A DNA stretch of 48,337 bases from Elusimicrobiota bacterium (GTDB lineage: Bacteria > Elusimicrobiota > Elusimicrobia > UBA1565 > UBA9628): NCBI GenBank assembly GCA_016191335.1, contig JACPOW010000039.1, positions 24,783-73,119 of the forward strand, written 5' to 3'. The stretch's first letter is position 1. Each line of letters starts with the position of its first letter. The notes under the pieces are model-generated. The model searched no databases, was not told the origin of the DNA, and worked only from the letters and a program-made list of their open reading frames with translations. Below, in pieces: positions 41,200 to 48,337 of the stretch. A program made the position numbers and the translations under genes.

Positions 41200-42344
41200 C
41201 CGCGCCACGCCTTCAGCCTCGGGAGGATCTCCGCCATCGAATCGCCGCCGAACTTGGCGAGCACGGCGTCGGCGATGACCAGGCAGACCAGGGACTCTCC
41301 GATCACCGCCGCGGCGGGCACCGCGCAGGCGTCGGAGCGCTCGACGTGCGCCTTCGCGGGCTTCATCGTGCGCAGGTCCACGGAGTCGAGCGGCTTCATC
41401 AAGGTCGCGATCGGCTTCATCGCCGCGCGCAGGACGAGGGTCTGCCCCGTCGTCATGCCCCCGTCGAGGCCGCCGGAGCGGTTGCTGCGATAGCCGACCT
41501 TCTTGCCCTTCGGCTCGTACGCGTCGTGGGCGCGGGAACCGGGAACGCCGGCGCCGCGGAAGCCGTAGCCGACCTCGACGCCCTTGATCGCGTTCAGGGA
41601 CATCAACGCCTGAGATAAAGGACCCTCGAGGCGACGATCCCATTGGGCGTAGCTGCCGAGGCCGATCGGGAGGCCTTCGGCGAGCACCTCGAAGACGCCG
41701 CCGAGCGTGTCGCCGGCGGCTTTGGCTTCGTCGATACGAGTGATCATCCGCTTAGAGAACGCGGAATTGGCGCAGCGGACGGGGTTCGCGTCGGTGAGTT
41801 CATTGAGCTCGGAGACGGGGCACGGCAACGGGGAATCGTCGGTCTCGCCGCCGATCGCGATCACGCGGCTCGCGACGACGACCCCGCACTCGCTTAAAAA
41901 GCGACGCGCAGCGGCGCCAAGGGCCACGCGCATGGCCGTTTCACGCGCCGACGCTCGTTCCAGCACGTTGCGCATATCATCGAACCCGTACTTGAGTTTC
42001 CCGACGAGATCCGCATGACCCGGCCGCGGTATCTCGACGCGCCGCGCAGCGGCCGCGTCGGAAGGTTCGGCGCCCATGATGGATTCCCAGTTCTTGAAAT
42101 CGAGATTGGGGATAAGGAGGCCGAGGGGCGAGCCCAAGGTCTTGCCGGCGCGTATCCCCGACAAGATCTCGACTTTGTCCCCTTCTATTTTTTGCCGGTT
42201 CCCACGCCCGTGGCCCTTCTTCCGCCGCATCAGGTCGGCCTGTATGTCGCCGGCGGCGAGCTTCAGCCCGGCGGGGAGTCCTTCGAGGATGCCGACAAGG
42301 GCTTTGCCGTGGGATTCACCGGCGGTGAGATAACGCAAGATCAT
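41196..42344 (-). CDS. aroC: Chorismate synthase
   Basis: This 382-residue enzyme has the family signatures TAGESHGKALVGILEGLPAGL (GESHG seen near the N-terminus), GRGNRQKIEGDKVEILSG, a central RASARETAMRVALGAAA and the C-terminal GGLDGGMTTG with the FMN-binding region. It eliminates phosphate from EPSP to give chorismate using reduced FMN. AGGAG precedes the ATG at 42344, which also overlaps the aroE stop as ATGA. The 5' part of the gene is visibly less GC-rich than the 3' part, with the change near 41.6 kb. Confidence 0.95.
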   Translation of the reverse strand: MILRYLTAGESHGKALVGILEGLPAGLKLAAGDIQADLMRRKKGHGRGNRQKIEGDKVEILSGIRAGKTLGSPLGLLIPNLDFKNWESIMGAEPSDAAAARRVEIPRPGHADLVGKLKYGFDDMRNVLERASARETAMRVALGAAARRFLSECGVVVASRVIAIGGETDDSPLPCPVSELNELTDANPVRCANSAFSKRMITRIDEAKAAGDTLGGVFEVLAEGLPIGLGSYAQWDRRLEGPLSQALMSLNAIKGVEVGYGFRGAGVPGSRAHDAYEPKGKKVGYRSNRSGGLDGGMTTGQTLVLRAAMKPIATLMKPLDSVDLRTMKPAKAHVERSDACAVPAAAVIGESLVCLVIADAVLAKFGGDSMAEILPRLKAWRG

Positions 42345-43153
42345 GAGAGCTCCTTTATGAGCGCCGCGGCCAATAGGGCCTTTTTCCGAGGGCCGAGGGG
42401 ACGATCCCAGAATTCGTAGGCGCGAAGCGCCTGAAAAACGAGCATCGCCGTCCCGTCCGACGTCCGCGCCCCGAGCCGTTCGGCATGCCGTTGGAACGCC
42501 GTCTTCTTCCCATACACCATGTCCACCGCCGCGCCCGGGGCCCGCAGCGACTTCGGCGCAGGCGAAACGTCAGGGTTCCCGTTCTGCCCCAAGGGCGTGG
42601 CGTTGATCCAAACATCAGCGTTCCTCGGTGCCCCGGCGGAAAAGCTCGTCTTCGGGAAGTAGGGCGCTAGGTCGCGTGCACAAGTCTTTGCCGTTGAGGG
42701 CGTTCGGTTCGTGAATCGAACGGATCTGGCCCCGCCTTTGGCCACGGCGTAGCCCGCGGCCCTGGCGGCGCCTCCGGCGCCGAAGACCAGGACATGTACG
42801 CCGGACATTACGACGCCCGCGAATTTCAACGCGTCCATCAAACCGTCGGCGTCGGTGTTGTGCCCGGTGATTTTATTGTTCGCCTCGAAACGCAGAACGT
42901 TCGCCGCGCCTACGGCGCGTGCGGCGGGCGTCAAACGGTCCGCAAGACGAGCCGCCTCGATTTTAAACGGAATCGTCACGCTGGCGCCCCTCCACTTTGC
43001 TTTTCGCGACCGCTGCGCGGTCGCGGTGAAATCGTCGGGGTGAACGTCAACGGCTTTGTACGACAAAGATTTATTGAGCAACCTGCCGAGGTGCGAGAAC
43101 AGTCGCGGGGAGCGAGTATGCCCGATAGGGTGTCCGAAAATCCCAAGCTTCAT
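42341..43153 (-). CDS. aroE: Shikimate dehydrogenase
   Basis: This 270-residue enzyme reduces 3-dehydroshikimate with NADPH. It shows the substrate-site GHTRSPRLF, SVTIPFK with the catalytic Lys, HNTDADG with the catalytic Asp, the nucleotide-binding VFGAGGAARAAGYAV and FTNRTPSTA, and NATPLGQNG. I chose the ATG at 43153 (MKLGIFGHP), which overlaps the aroA stop as ATGA, rather than the ATG at 43162. Its DNA is less GC-rich than most of the operon. Confidence 0.94.
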   Translation of the reverse strand: MKLGIFGHPIGHTRSPRLFSHLGRLLNKSLSYKAVDVHPDDFTATAQRSRKAKWRGASVTIPFKIEAARLADRLTPAARAVGAANVLRFEANNKITGHNTDADGLMDALKFAGVVMSGVHVLVFGAGGAARAAGYAVAKGGARSVRFTNRTPSTAKTCARDLAPYFPKTSFSAGAPRNADVWINATPLGQNGNPDVSPAPKSLRAPGAAVDMVYGKKTAFQRHAERLGARTSDGTAMLVFQALRAYEFWDRPLGPRKKALLAAALIKELS

Positions 43154-44439
43154 GCGCCGCATCGCCTCGCGTTGAAGTCGTCATAAAACGTCGGATACGA
43201 GATTTCCGCACATGAAGCGCCCAACACCCCGCTCTCGCCCGACGCGAGCACCCCGGCGATGTATCCCGTCATCGCCAGCCGGTGGTCTCCCAGCGAATCC
43301 ACCTCGGCGGGTTTGAGCGTTTTGACGCCCGTGATGAGCAAGTCGTCGTTCTCGACCCGCGCCGAGGCCCCAAAGCTCGTTAATAGAGCCGCGATGCCCA
43401 TGAGCCGGTCGCTCTCTTTATGACGCAGCTCGCCGAGTCCGTTGAACCGACTTTCCCCCGACGCGAGCGCCGCCGCCAAAGCGAGTATCGGAACCTCGTC
43501 GATCAGCCCCGGTACCTCGTCGGCGGCCACGTTCACGCCGATCAATTCGGAGCACGACACGATCAGATCCTCGACGGATTCCCCGCCCTCTCCGCGCACC
43601 GGCTCGCGGTGGATGTCGGCCCCCATGCGCGCGAGCACGTTCAGATAGCCGGTCCGCGTGGGGTTCGCCCCCACCCCGCGCACCGCGAGCTCGCTGCCCG
43701 GGGCCAAGGTGGCGGCCACGACCCAGAACGCGGCCGAGGACGGGTCCCCGGGGATGAGCACCTTCGTGGCCGTCAGGCGCGAGCCCCCTTCGACCGACAC
43801 CGCGAGGCCGCGCGCGCTCACCGGCACGCCGAAGGCCGCGAGCATGCGCTCGGTGTGGTCGCGGGTGGCGGCGGGCTCGACGACGGTCGTCCGGCCCGAC
43901 GCGTGGAGGCCGGCCAGGAGGACCGCCGATTTGACCTGGGCGCTCGCCATCGGCAGGGCGTACTCGATGCCCTTCAGCGCGCCGCCGGAGACGGTGAGCG
44001 GGGCGGTCCCGCCCTCGGTCAATCCGATCGTCGCGCCCATCGCGCGCAGCGGCTCGGCCACGCGCTTCATGGGGCGGCGCGTCAGGGACTCGTCTCCGAC
44101 GAAACGGGATGCGAACCCGTGGCCGGCGACGACGCCGGCCAAGAGGCGCATCGTCGTGCCGGAGTTGCCAGCGTCGAGGTCCTTGGCCGGGGCGCGGAGC
44201 CCGCCGAGGCCGCGGCCGCGCACGCGCAACGTCGGCGCCGCGCCCGAGATCTCCACTCCGAGAGCCTCCAGGCAGGTCCGCGTCGAGGCCACGTCCGCCC
44301 CCGACGACAGCCCCTCGACGGCGGTCTCGCCCTCGGCCAGGGCGCCGAGGATCAGCGCGCGGTGAGAGACCGACTTGTCGCCCGGCACGCGGACCTCTCC
44401 CTCGAGGCGGCCGCCGCCGGCGACGGACCGGTCCTTCAC
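43150..44439 (-). CDS. aroA: 3-phosphoshikimate 1-carboxyvinyltransferase (EPSP synthase)
   Basis: This 429-residue enzyme transfers enolpyruvyl from PEP to shikimate-3-phosphate. Motifs are VPGDKSVSHRALILGAL, LDAGNSGTTMRLLAGV, the RRPMKRVAEPLRAMGA segment, MASAQVKSAVLLAGL, RHKESDRL and GDHRLAMT. GTG at 44439 overlaps the aroF stop as GTGA and begins just before the first barrel strand, so I chose it. The last 450 bases are less GC-rich than the first part. Confidence 0.95.
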   Translation of the reverse strand: MKDRSVAGGGRLEGEVRVPGDKSVSHRALILGALAEGETAVEGLSSGADVASTRTCLEALGVEISGAAPTLRVRGRGLGGLRAPAKDLDAGNSGTTMRLLAGVVAGHGFASRFVGDESLTRRPMKRVAEPLRAMGATIGLTEGGTAPLTVSGGALKGIEYALPMASAQVKSAVLLAGLHASGRTTVVEPAATRDHTERMLAAFGVPVSARGLAVSVEGGSRLTATKVLIPGDPSSAAFWVVAATLAPGSELAVRGVGANPTRTGYLNVLARMGADIHREPVRGEGGESVEDLIVSCSELIGVNVAADEVPGLIDEVPILALAAALASGESRFNGLGELRHKESDRLMGIAALLTSFGASARVENDDLLITGVKTLKPAEVDSLGDHRLAMTGYIAGVLASGESGVLGASCAEISYPTFYDDFNARRCGA

Positions 44440-45476
44440 CCGCGGCCCTTGAGCGCGGGCGTGGCCATGCCGCGCCCGAGCGCCCCCGCGATCGCGGCGA
44501 GGTCCACCATCAAGGTCGCGAAATCGTCGGGGTGCAAGGCCTGCGGACCGTCGCACAGCGCCTGGTCGGGGCGGTCGTGAACCTCGATCATGACGCCGTG
44601 CGCGCCGGCGGCGACGGCCGCCCGCGCCATCGGCGCGACGCGCGCGCGCACGCCGGTGGCGTGGCTCGGGTCGACGATGATGGGCAGGTGGCTCAGCTCC
44701 TTGACCGCGGGCACCACGTTGAGGTCGAGCGTGTTGCGCGCGTGGTCGGAGAAGGCGCGGATGCCCCGCTCGCATAGAAAAATATTCTTGTTGCCTTCGC
44801 TCAGCAGGTACTCCGCCGACATCAGCCACTCGTCGAGCGTGGCCGACAGGCCGCGCTTGAGCATGACGGGCTTCTTGAGCTGGCCGAGCTCCTTGAGCAG
44901 GGCGAAGTTCTGCATGTTCCGCGCCCCGACCTGCAGGACGTCGGCGAACTCGGCCACGTCTGCCAAGGTGCGCTGGTCCAGGATTTCGGTCACGATGGGC
45001 AGGCCGGTCTCCTTCTTGGCCAGCGCCAGGAGCTGGAGGCCTTTCTTGCCCAATCCCTGGAACGCGTAAGGCGAGGTGCGCGGCTTGAACGCCCCGCCGC
45101 GCAGCATCTGGGCTCCCGCCGCCTTCACGCGCCGCGCGATGCGCAGCATCTGCTCCTCGGTCTCCACCGCGCACGGCCCCGCGATCACGACGAGGCCGGG
45201 GCCGCCGATGCCGTAAGGGCCGACGTTCACGACGGTATCTTCATGCTTAAAGTCGCGCCCGGCGAGCTTGTACGACTTCGACACGCGCACCGCCTCGCGC
45301 ACTCCGGGCATGGCGTCGAACAAATGAGGATCGAGCGCGCCGGAGTTCCCGGTGATGCCCACGGCGACGCTCAATTTACCGGGGATCACATGCGGCTTCA
45401 GCTTCAGCGCCTTTACCTTCGCCAAAACGTCCTTGAGCTGTTTTTTCGTGTGGTCCGACTGCATCAGGATCAGCAT
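44436..45476 (-). CDS. aroF: DAHP synthase, type I beta with N-terminal regulatory domain
   Basis: This 346-residue enzyme joins PEP and erythrose-4-phosphate, the first step of the pathway. The catalytic barrel shows IAGPCAVETEEQM, RGGAFKPRTSPYAFQGLG, VMLKRGLSATLDEWL, NIFLCERGIRAF and IIVDPSHATG, with metal ligands Cys, His, Glu and Asp in those segments. The first 70 residues form a ferredoxin-like domain as in Thermotoga DAHP synthase, where it gives feedback inhibition by Tyr or Phe. Its start directly abuts the trpA stop (no gap). Sub-type symbols vary between databases. Confidence 0.93.
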   Translation of the reverse strand: MLILMQSDHTKKQLKDVLAKVKALKLKPHVIPGKLSVAVGITGNSGALDPHLFDAMPGVREAVRVSKSYKLAGRDFKHEDTVVNVGPYGIGGPGLVVIAGPCAVETEEQMLRIARRVKAAGAQMLRGGAFKPRTSPYAFQGLGKKGLQLLALAKKETGLPIVTEILDQRTLADVAEFADVLQVGARNMQNFALLKELGQLKKPVMLKRGLSATLDEWLMSAEYLLSEGNKNIFLCERGIRAFSDHARNTLDLNVVPAVKELSHLPIIVDPSHATGVRARVAPMARAAVAAGAHGVMIEVHDRPDQALCDGPQALHPDDFATLMVDLAAIAGALGRGMATPALKGRG

Positions 45477-46262
45477 CTATATCTCCAAGGCCTTCACTAA
45501 TCTTTTGGCCAAACGCGAAACGTCGCCGGCGCCGGAGGCGCCGGCAAGCACCAGGGCACTTCCGACCACCACGCCGTCGGCATAAGGCGCCAGTTTCCGC
45601 GCCTGCGAAGGCTCCGCCACGCCGAAACCGACCATCAACGGTTTCCCCGTCATTTTTTTGACGTGCGAAATCCGTTGCGCCAGGTTGGGCGCCAGACCTT
45701 TCCGTACTCCGGTCACCCCTTCGCGGCTCACATAATAAACGGCCGTGCCGGAGGCACGGCCGATCTTCGCGAGCCGTCGATCCGTGGTGGTCGGCGAAGC
45801 GAGGGCCACTGATTCGATGCCGTACCGCGCGAGTTCCCCTTCCGTTGCCGTTGATTCTTCGATAGGAAGGTCCACGATCAGGACGGCCGAAACTCCGGAG
45901 CTGCTGCAAAGCCGCGCGAACTGTTTCGTCCCCATGCGCAGGATCGGGTTCAGGTAGGTGAACAGGACGACCGGGATCGTTGCCCCGCCTCTCCTGAGCT
46001 CCTTCACCAACCCCGCGGCCTTCTTCAGCGTCATGCCCTTGGCGAGCGCCCTCTGCCCCGCCGCCTGGATGGCCGGCCCGTCGGCGACGGGATCCGAGAA
46101 CGGCACGCCGACTTCCAGGATGTCCGCCCCCGCCGCGATCAGGGCCCGAGCCGCGCGCAGGCTCCCCGCGTAGGACGGGTCCCCCGCGACGAGGAACGGC
46201 ACGAAACCCGCCCTCCCCGAGGCGCGGCGGTCGCTCAAGGCGCGCGCGAGGCTCACGGGCAT
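45477..46262 (-). CDS. trpA: Tryptophan synthase alpha chain
   Basis: This 261-residue TIM-barrel enzyme splits indole-3-glycerol phosphate into indole and glyceraldehyde-3-phosphate. Motifs are [11 protein letters not shown], the catalytic Glu and Asp in [29 protein letters not shown], and GFGVAEPSQ near the end. Its ATG at 46262 lies inside the end of trpB (10-base overlap), so the two chains are coupled. The distal half of the gene (45477-45960) is less GC-rich than trpB. Confidence 0.95.
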   Translation of the reverse strand: MPVSLARALSDRRASGRAGFVPFLVAGDPSYAGSLRAARALIAAGADILEVGVPFSDPVADGPAIQAAGQRALAKGMTLKKAAGLVKELRRGGATIPVVLFTYLNPILRMGTKQFARLCSSSGVSAVLIVDLPIEESTATEGELARYGIESVALASPTTTDRRLAKIGRASGTAVYYVSREGVTGVRKGLAPNLAQRISHVKKMTGKPLMVGFGVAEPSQARKLAPYADGVVVGSALVLAGASGAGDVSRLAKRLVKALEI

Positions 46263-47443
46263 AGCGTCCCCAGGTCCTTGTCCCCGCGGCCGGACAGGTT
46301 GACCAGGACCACGCCGTCCTTCTTGAAGCGCTTCCTCGCCTTGATCAGATACGCGATCGCGTGAGAGCTCTCCAGGGCGGGCAAGATGCCCTCGAGCCGG
46401 CAGAGCTCGTGAGCCGCCGCGAGGGCGTCCTTGTCCGACGCGTGGACGTACCTCGCCCGCCCGATGCGCCGCAGCTCGGCATGCTCCGGGCCGACGGCGG
46501 GATAGTCGAGCCCGGCGGAGATGCTGTGAGTCGGCAGGACCTGGCCGTTCGCGTCCTGCAGCAGGTAGGTCCGCGTCCCGTGCAGGACCCCGGGGAAGCC
46601 GCCCGCGAAGCGCGCCGCGTGGCGCCCCGGCGCCATGCCCGTCCCGCCCGCCTCGACGCCGGTCAAAGCCACGGACTTGTCCTTCAAGAACGCGGTGAAT
46701 ATGCCGATGGCGTTGGAGCCTCCGCCGACGCAGGCGATGACCTCGCGCGGCAGGCGCTTCTCCTCCTTCAGGATCTGGGCGCGGGCCTCGACGCCGATCA
46801 CCGTCTGGAAGTCGCGCACCATCGTCGGATACGGGTGCGGGCCCAGGGCCGAGCCGAGGACGTAGAAGGTCTCGCGGCTGTCGGAGGACCAGGCGCGCAG
46901 GGCCTCGCTCGTGGCGTCCTTGAGCGTTCGCGATCCGGAATCGACGGCGACGACCGTGGCCCCCATCATGCGCATGCGCGCCACGTTGGGCGCCTGGCGG
47001 GCCATGTCGTCGGTGCCCATGTACACGACGCAGGGCAGGCCCGCGCGGGCGGCGGCCGCCGCGGCGGCGACGCCGTGCTGGCCCGCGCCCGTCTCGGCGA
47101 TCACGCGCTTCTTGCCCATGCGCCGGGCGAGCAGGACCTGGCCGACGGTGTTGTTGATCTTGTGCGCCCCGGTGTGGGTCAGGTCCTCGCGCTTGAGCCA
47201 GACGCGAAGGCCGAGCTCCTGGCTCAGGCGCCCGGCGAAGGTCAGCGGCGTGGGGCGGCCGACGAAGGTCGCCAGCTCGTGCCCGAGCTCGGCCTTGAAC
47301 CTCGGGTCGCGCCGCGCGGCGGCGTAGGCGGCCTCGAGCTCCCGGAGCGGCTCGATGAGCGTCTCCGGGACGAAGCGACCGCCGAACGGCCCGAACCAAC
47401 CGGGCCGGTTCGCCTTCGGCGAACCGTGCGAGGGGATTTTCAT
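46253..47443 (-). CDS. trpB: Tryptophan synthase beta chain
   Basis: This 396-residue PLP enzyme joins indole and serine to tryptophan. The PLP lysine is in [10 protein letters not shown], catalytic Glu in AETGAGQHG, the phosphate loop is VGGGSNAIG, and the N-terminus has GRFVPETLI typical of TrpB1 that pairs with TrpA. It leads the eleven-gene operon. The -10 box TATCCT ends 8 bases before the ATG and there is no Shine-Dalgarno sequence, so the operon mRNA is probably leaderless and has no room for a trp attenuator. Confidence 0.96.
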   Translation of the reverse strand: MKIPSHGSPKANRPGWFGPFGGRFVPETLIEPLRELEAAYAAARRDPRFKAELGHELATFVGRPTPLTFAGRLSQELGLRVWLKREDLTHTGAHKINNTVGQVLLARRMGKKRVIAETGAGQHGVAAAAAAARAGLPCVVYMGTDDMARQAPNVARMRMMGATVVAVDSGSRTLKDATSEALRAWSSDSRETFYVLGSALGPHPYPTMVRDFQTVIGVEARAQILKEEKRLPREVIACVGGGSNAIGIFTAFLKDKSVALTGVEAGGTGMAPGRHAARFAGGFPGVLHGTRTYLLQDANGQVLPTHSISAGLDYPAVGPEHAELRRIGRARYVHASDKDALAAAHELCRLEGILPALESSHAIAYLIKARKRFKKDGVVLVNLSGRGDKDLGTLCP

Positions 47444-47451
47444 GGCTCTGA

Positions 47452-47480
47452 AGGATAGCAGACCCCCCCTGGCTTGTCCA
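47452..47480 (-). promoter_or_regulatory. Promoter of the trp-aro operon
   Basis: On the minus strand TGGACA (47475-47480), a 17-base spacer containing a run of seven G, and TATCCT (47452-47457). The predicted start of transcription is 2-4 bases before the trpB ATG. Confidence 0.6.
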
Positions 47481-47503
47481 TGTACGCGCCGTCGCGCCTA
47501 CGG

Positions 47504-47519
47504 CCGTTTCCGGGAACAG
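47504..47519. repeat. Degenerate palindrome upstream of the trp-aro promoter, copy 3
   Basis: CCGTTTCCGGGAACAG differs from CTGTTTCCGGAAACAG at two positions. It lies 24 bases upstream of the -35 box of trpB, between trpB and a divergent membrane-protein gene. Confidence 0.45.
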
Positions 47520-47554
47520 GTGGGTGGAGGCGAAATGCTAGATTCATCGCCGTC

Positions 47555-48184
47555 ATGGAAACGGTCCTCCCGGCGTCGCTCGCGCTCCTTCGGTCCAAGG
47601 AGTTCCAGGGCGTGCTGCAGATCTTCGTCTGGCTGTGCAGCATCAACGCCGGCTTCTGGATCCTGGCCCGGGTCATGAGCGCGTTCGTGGACGTGTTCTC
47701 CGAGCTGTTCTGGGAGGACCTATGGGGCGCCTTCGCCACCGTCTACAACATCGCCCTGGCCGTGTTCTTCTCGGCCATCATCTTCGTCTCCGCGACGAAG
47801 GGAGCCCCGCCCAAGGACTTCCTGTGGCGCGAGATGTGCGGCTTCGTGCTCCTTTATATGGCGCTCGGGGCTTCCTATATGGACGCCGGCACCCATCAGA
47901 TCAACGAATACGCCCGCCCCGGCTACGCCTTGGGCCTGCTCGCCTACATCCTCTTCGCCGCTTTCCCCAAGATCGTGGCCCATCCCGAGCTGTACACCTT
48001 GATCACGGTGATGAAGGCCGTGGCCGACAGCTGGGTGGGCACCGCGTTCACGGTGTTCGTGGTCGGCGGCATCGTCTGGGGGATCGCCCGGAAGGGCCTG
48101 CGCGAGATGTTCTACCACCTCAGCCCCTTCCTCTGGTTCATCGGGGCCCTCAAGCACCCCCCCATCCGCATCCGCCGGGAATAA
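47555..48184 (+). CDS. Integral membrane protein of unknown function
   Basis: This 209-residue protein has about four to five hydrophobic segments (for example LQIFVWLCSINAGFWILARV, VYNIALAVFFSAIIFV, FVLLYMALGAS, YALGLLAYILFAAFP, GTAFTVFVVGGIVWGIA) and a basic C-terminus (HPPIRIRRE). I recognise no family and no catalytic residues. It is divergent from trpB. A TAGATT box (47539-47544) is a weak -10 candidate; there is no Shine-Dalgarno sequence before the ATG at 47555. The group II intron end follows 14 bases after its stop, on the opposite strand. Confidence 0.7.
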   Translation: METVLPASLALLRSKEFQGVLQIFVWLCSINAGFWILARVMSAFVDVFSELFWEDLWGAFATVYNIALAVFFSAIIFVSATKGAPPKDFLWREMCGFVLLYMALGASYMDAGTHQINEYARPGYALGLLAYILFAAFPKIVAHPELYTLITVMKAVADSWVGTAFTVFVVGGIVWGIARKGLREMFYHLSPFLWFIGALKHPPIRIRRE

Positions 48185-48244
48185 GAGGGATCACCCGATC
48201 GGGATAGGGGCGGCCGGGATTAGCCCCGGCCGTCCCCTCCCACA

Positions 48245-48276
48245 CCACCGGACATGCGGGTCCGCATCCGGCGGTT
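48245..48276 (-). ncRNA. Group II intron domain V-like hairpin
   Basis: This is the catalytic hairpin of the intron in minus-strand sense: stem CCGGATGCGG pairing with a near-complementary strand containing GCATGTCCGG, flanked by ACCG and GGTG. The motif is strongly conserved among bacterial group II introns. Confidence 0.6.
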
Positions 48277-48290
48277 GAAAAGGCTTCCGA

Positions 48291-48337
48291 TCAGGCGGCA
48301 AGCCGCGGCACTCCCAGTTCGTCGAAGTATCGCGACG
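48291..48337 (-). CDS. C-terminal tail of intron-encoded maturase (partial)
   Basis: Only 14 residues and a stop are visible, reading SRYFDELGVPRLAA. The RYFDELGVPRL ending, placed just before domain V, fits the C-terminus of a group II intron reverse transcriptase/maturase. The match is short, so the call rests mainly on position. Confidence 0.45.
   Translation of the reverse strand, partial: SRYFDELGVPRLAA

Larger units (their letters stand above)
48198..48337 (-). mobile_element. 3' end of a group II intron (partial)
   Basis: On the minus strand, after the end of a maturase-like frame, comes a domain V-like hairpin (48245-48276; CCGGATGCGG / GCATGTCCGG around a short ACCC loop) with the common trailer GGTGGTGTGGGAGGGG. 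A GC-rich domain VI-like hairpin follows (48207-48237; loop GCTAAT), and the sequence then ends in CTATCCCGAT, a typical bacterial group II 3' end. If that end is right, the intron boundary is at 48198. The domain V triad is not the canonical AGC, so the class is uncertain; it resembles class C introns. The rest of the intron lies beyond the window. Confidence 0.65.

Noticed and set aside
47444-47554. A trp attenuator or leader peptide before trpB
   Set aside because: No Trp-rich short frame is visible, and the best promoter leaves a leader of only a few bases.

Overview
The window is GC-rich DNA from a diderm (Gram-negative-type) bacterium. It encodes two Omp85-family barrels, a TamB homologue, an OmpA-type lipoprotein and many Sec signal peptides. 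My best guess for the lineage is Elusimicrobiota: exported enzymes carry long Ala/Pro/Val-rich leaders behind the signal peptide, and a complete aro pathway is packed into one operon. That assignment is inference from style, not from a marker gene.

Layout. (a) 1-6.4 kb, minus strand: three exported proteins coupled by 4-base ATGA overlaps. They sit in DNA clearly more AT-rich than the rest from about 1.85 kb onward, and the composition break falls inside the giant, repeat-containing third gene. (b) 6.6-8.7 kb: an orphan receiver-only response regulator, a divergent XRE regulator and a DEAD-box helicase. (c) 8.8-16.6 kb: a secreted endonuclease I, an MFS carrier, an FKBP isomerase, a CoA-binding protein, a CPXCG zinc-ribbon-like protein, an OmpA lipoprotein, an Omp85-like barrel, two small membrane proteins and a PilZ protein. 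(d) 16.7-20.6 kb: a TamB-TamA pair. (e) 20.8-23.5 kb: aconitase. (f) 23.6-32.6 kb: a CsgG-like lipoprotein, a sarcosine-oxidase-like flavoprotein, a NYN protein, a Ser/Thr kinase of reversed topology, a spermidine-synthase-fold protein, an EVE protein, an exported nucleotidyltransferase-like protein, a regulator, a truncated TrpC-like protein and a DUF2917 protein. (g) 32.7-37.2 kb: a MocR regulator with an EamA exporter, and a radical SAM protein. (h) 37.2-47.4 kb, minus strand: an eleven-gene operon trpB-trpA-aroF-aroA-aroE-aroC-aroK-aroB-aroQ-trpE-trpG that makes chorismate from PEP and erythrose-4-phosphate and feeds both ends of tryptophan synthesis; trpD, trpC and trpF are not in the window. 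(i) 47.5-48.3 kb: a membrane protein, then the 3' end of a group II intron.

Three themes stand out. First, many transcription-unit-leading genes have a -10-like hexamer only 6-8 nt before the start codon, which predicts widespread leaderless mRNAs. Second, tamA appears to start with the rare codon ATA behind a perfect AGGAGG, and another exported-protein gene lacks any ordinary start near its signal peptide. Third, a 16-bp palindrome, CTGTTTCCGGAAACAG, recurs just upstream of minus-strand genes including trpE and trpB. No rRNA, tRNA or CRISPR array was seen.
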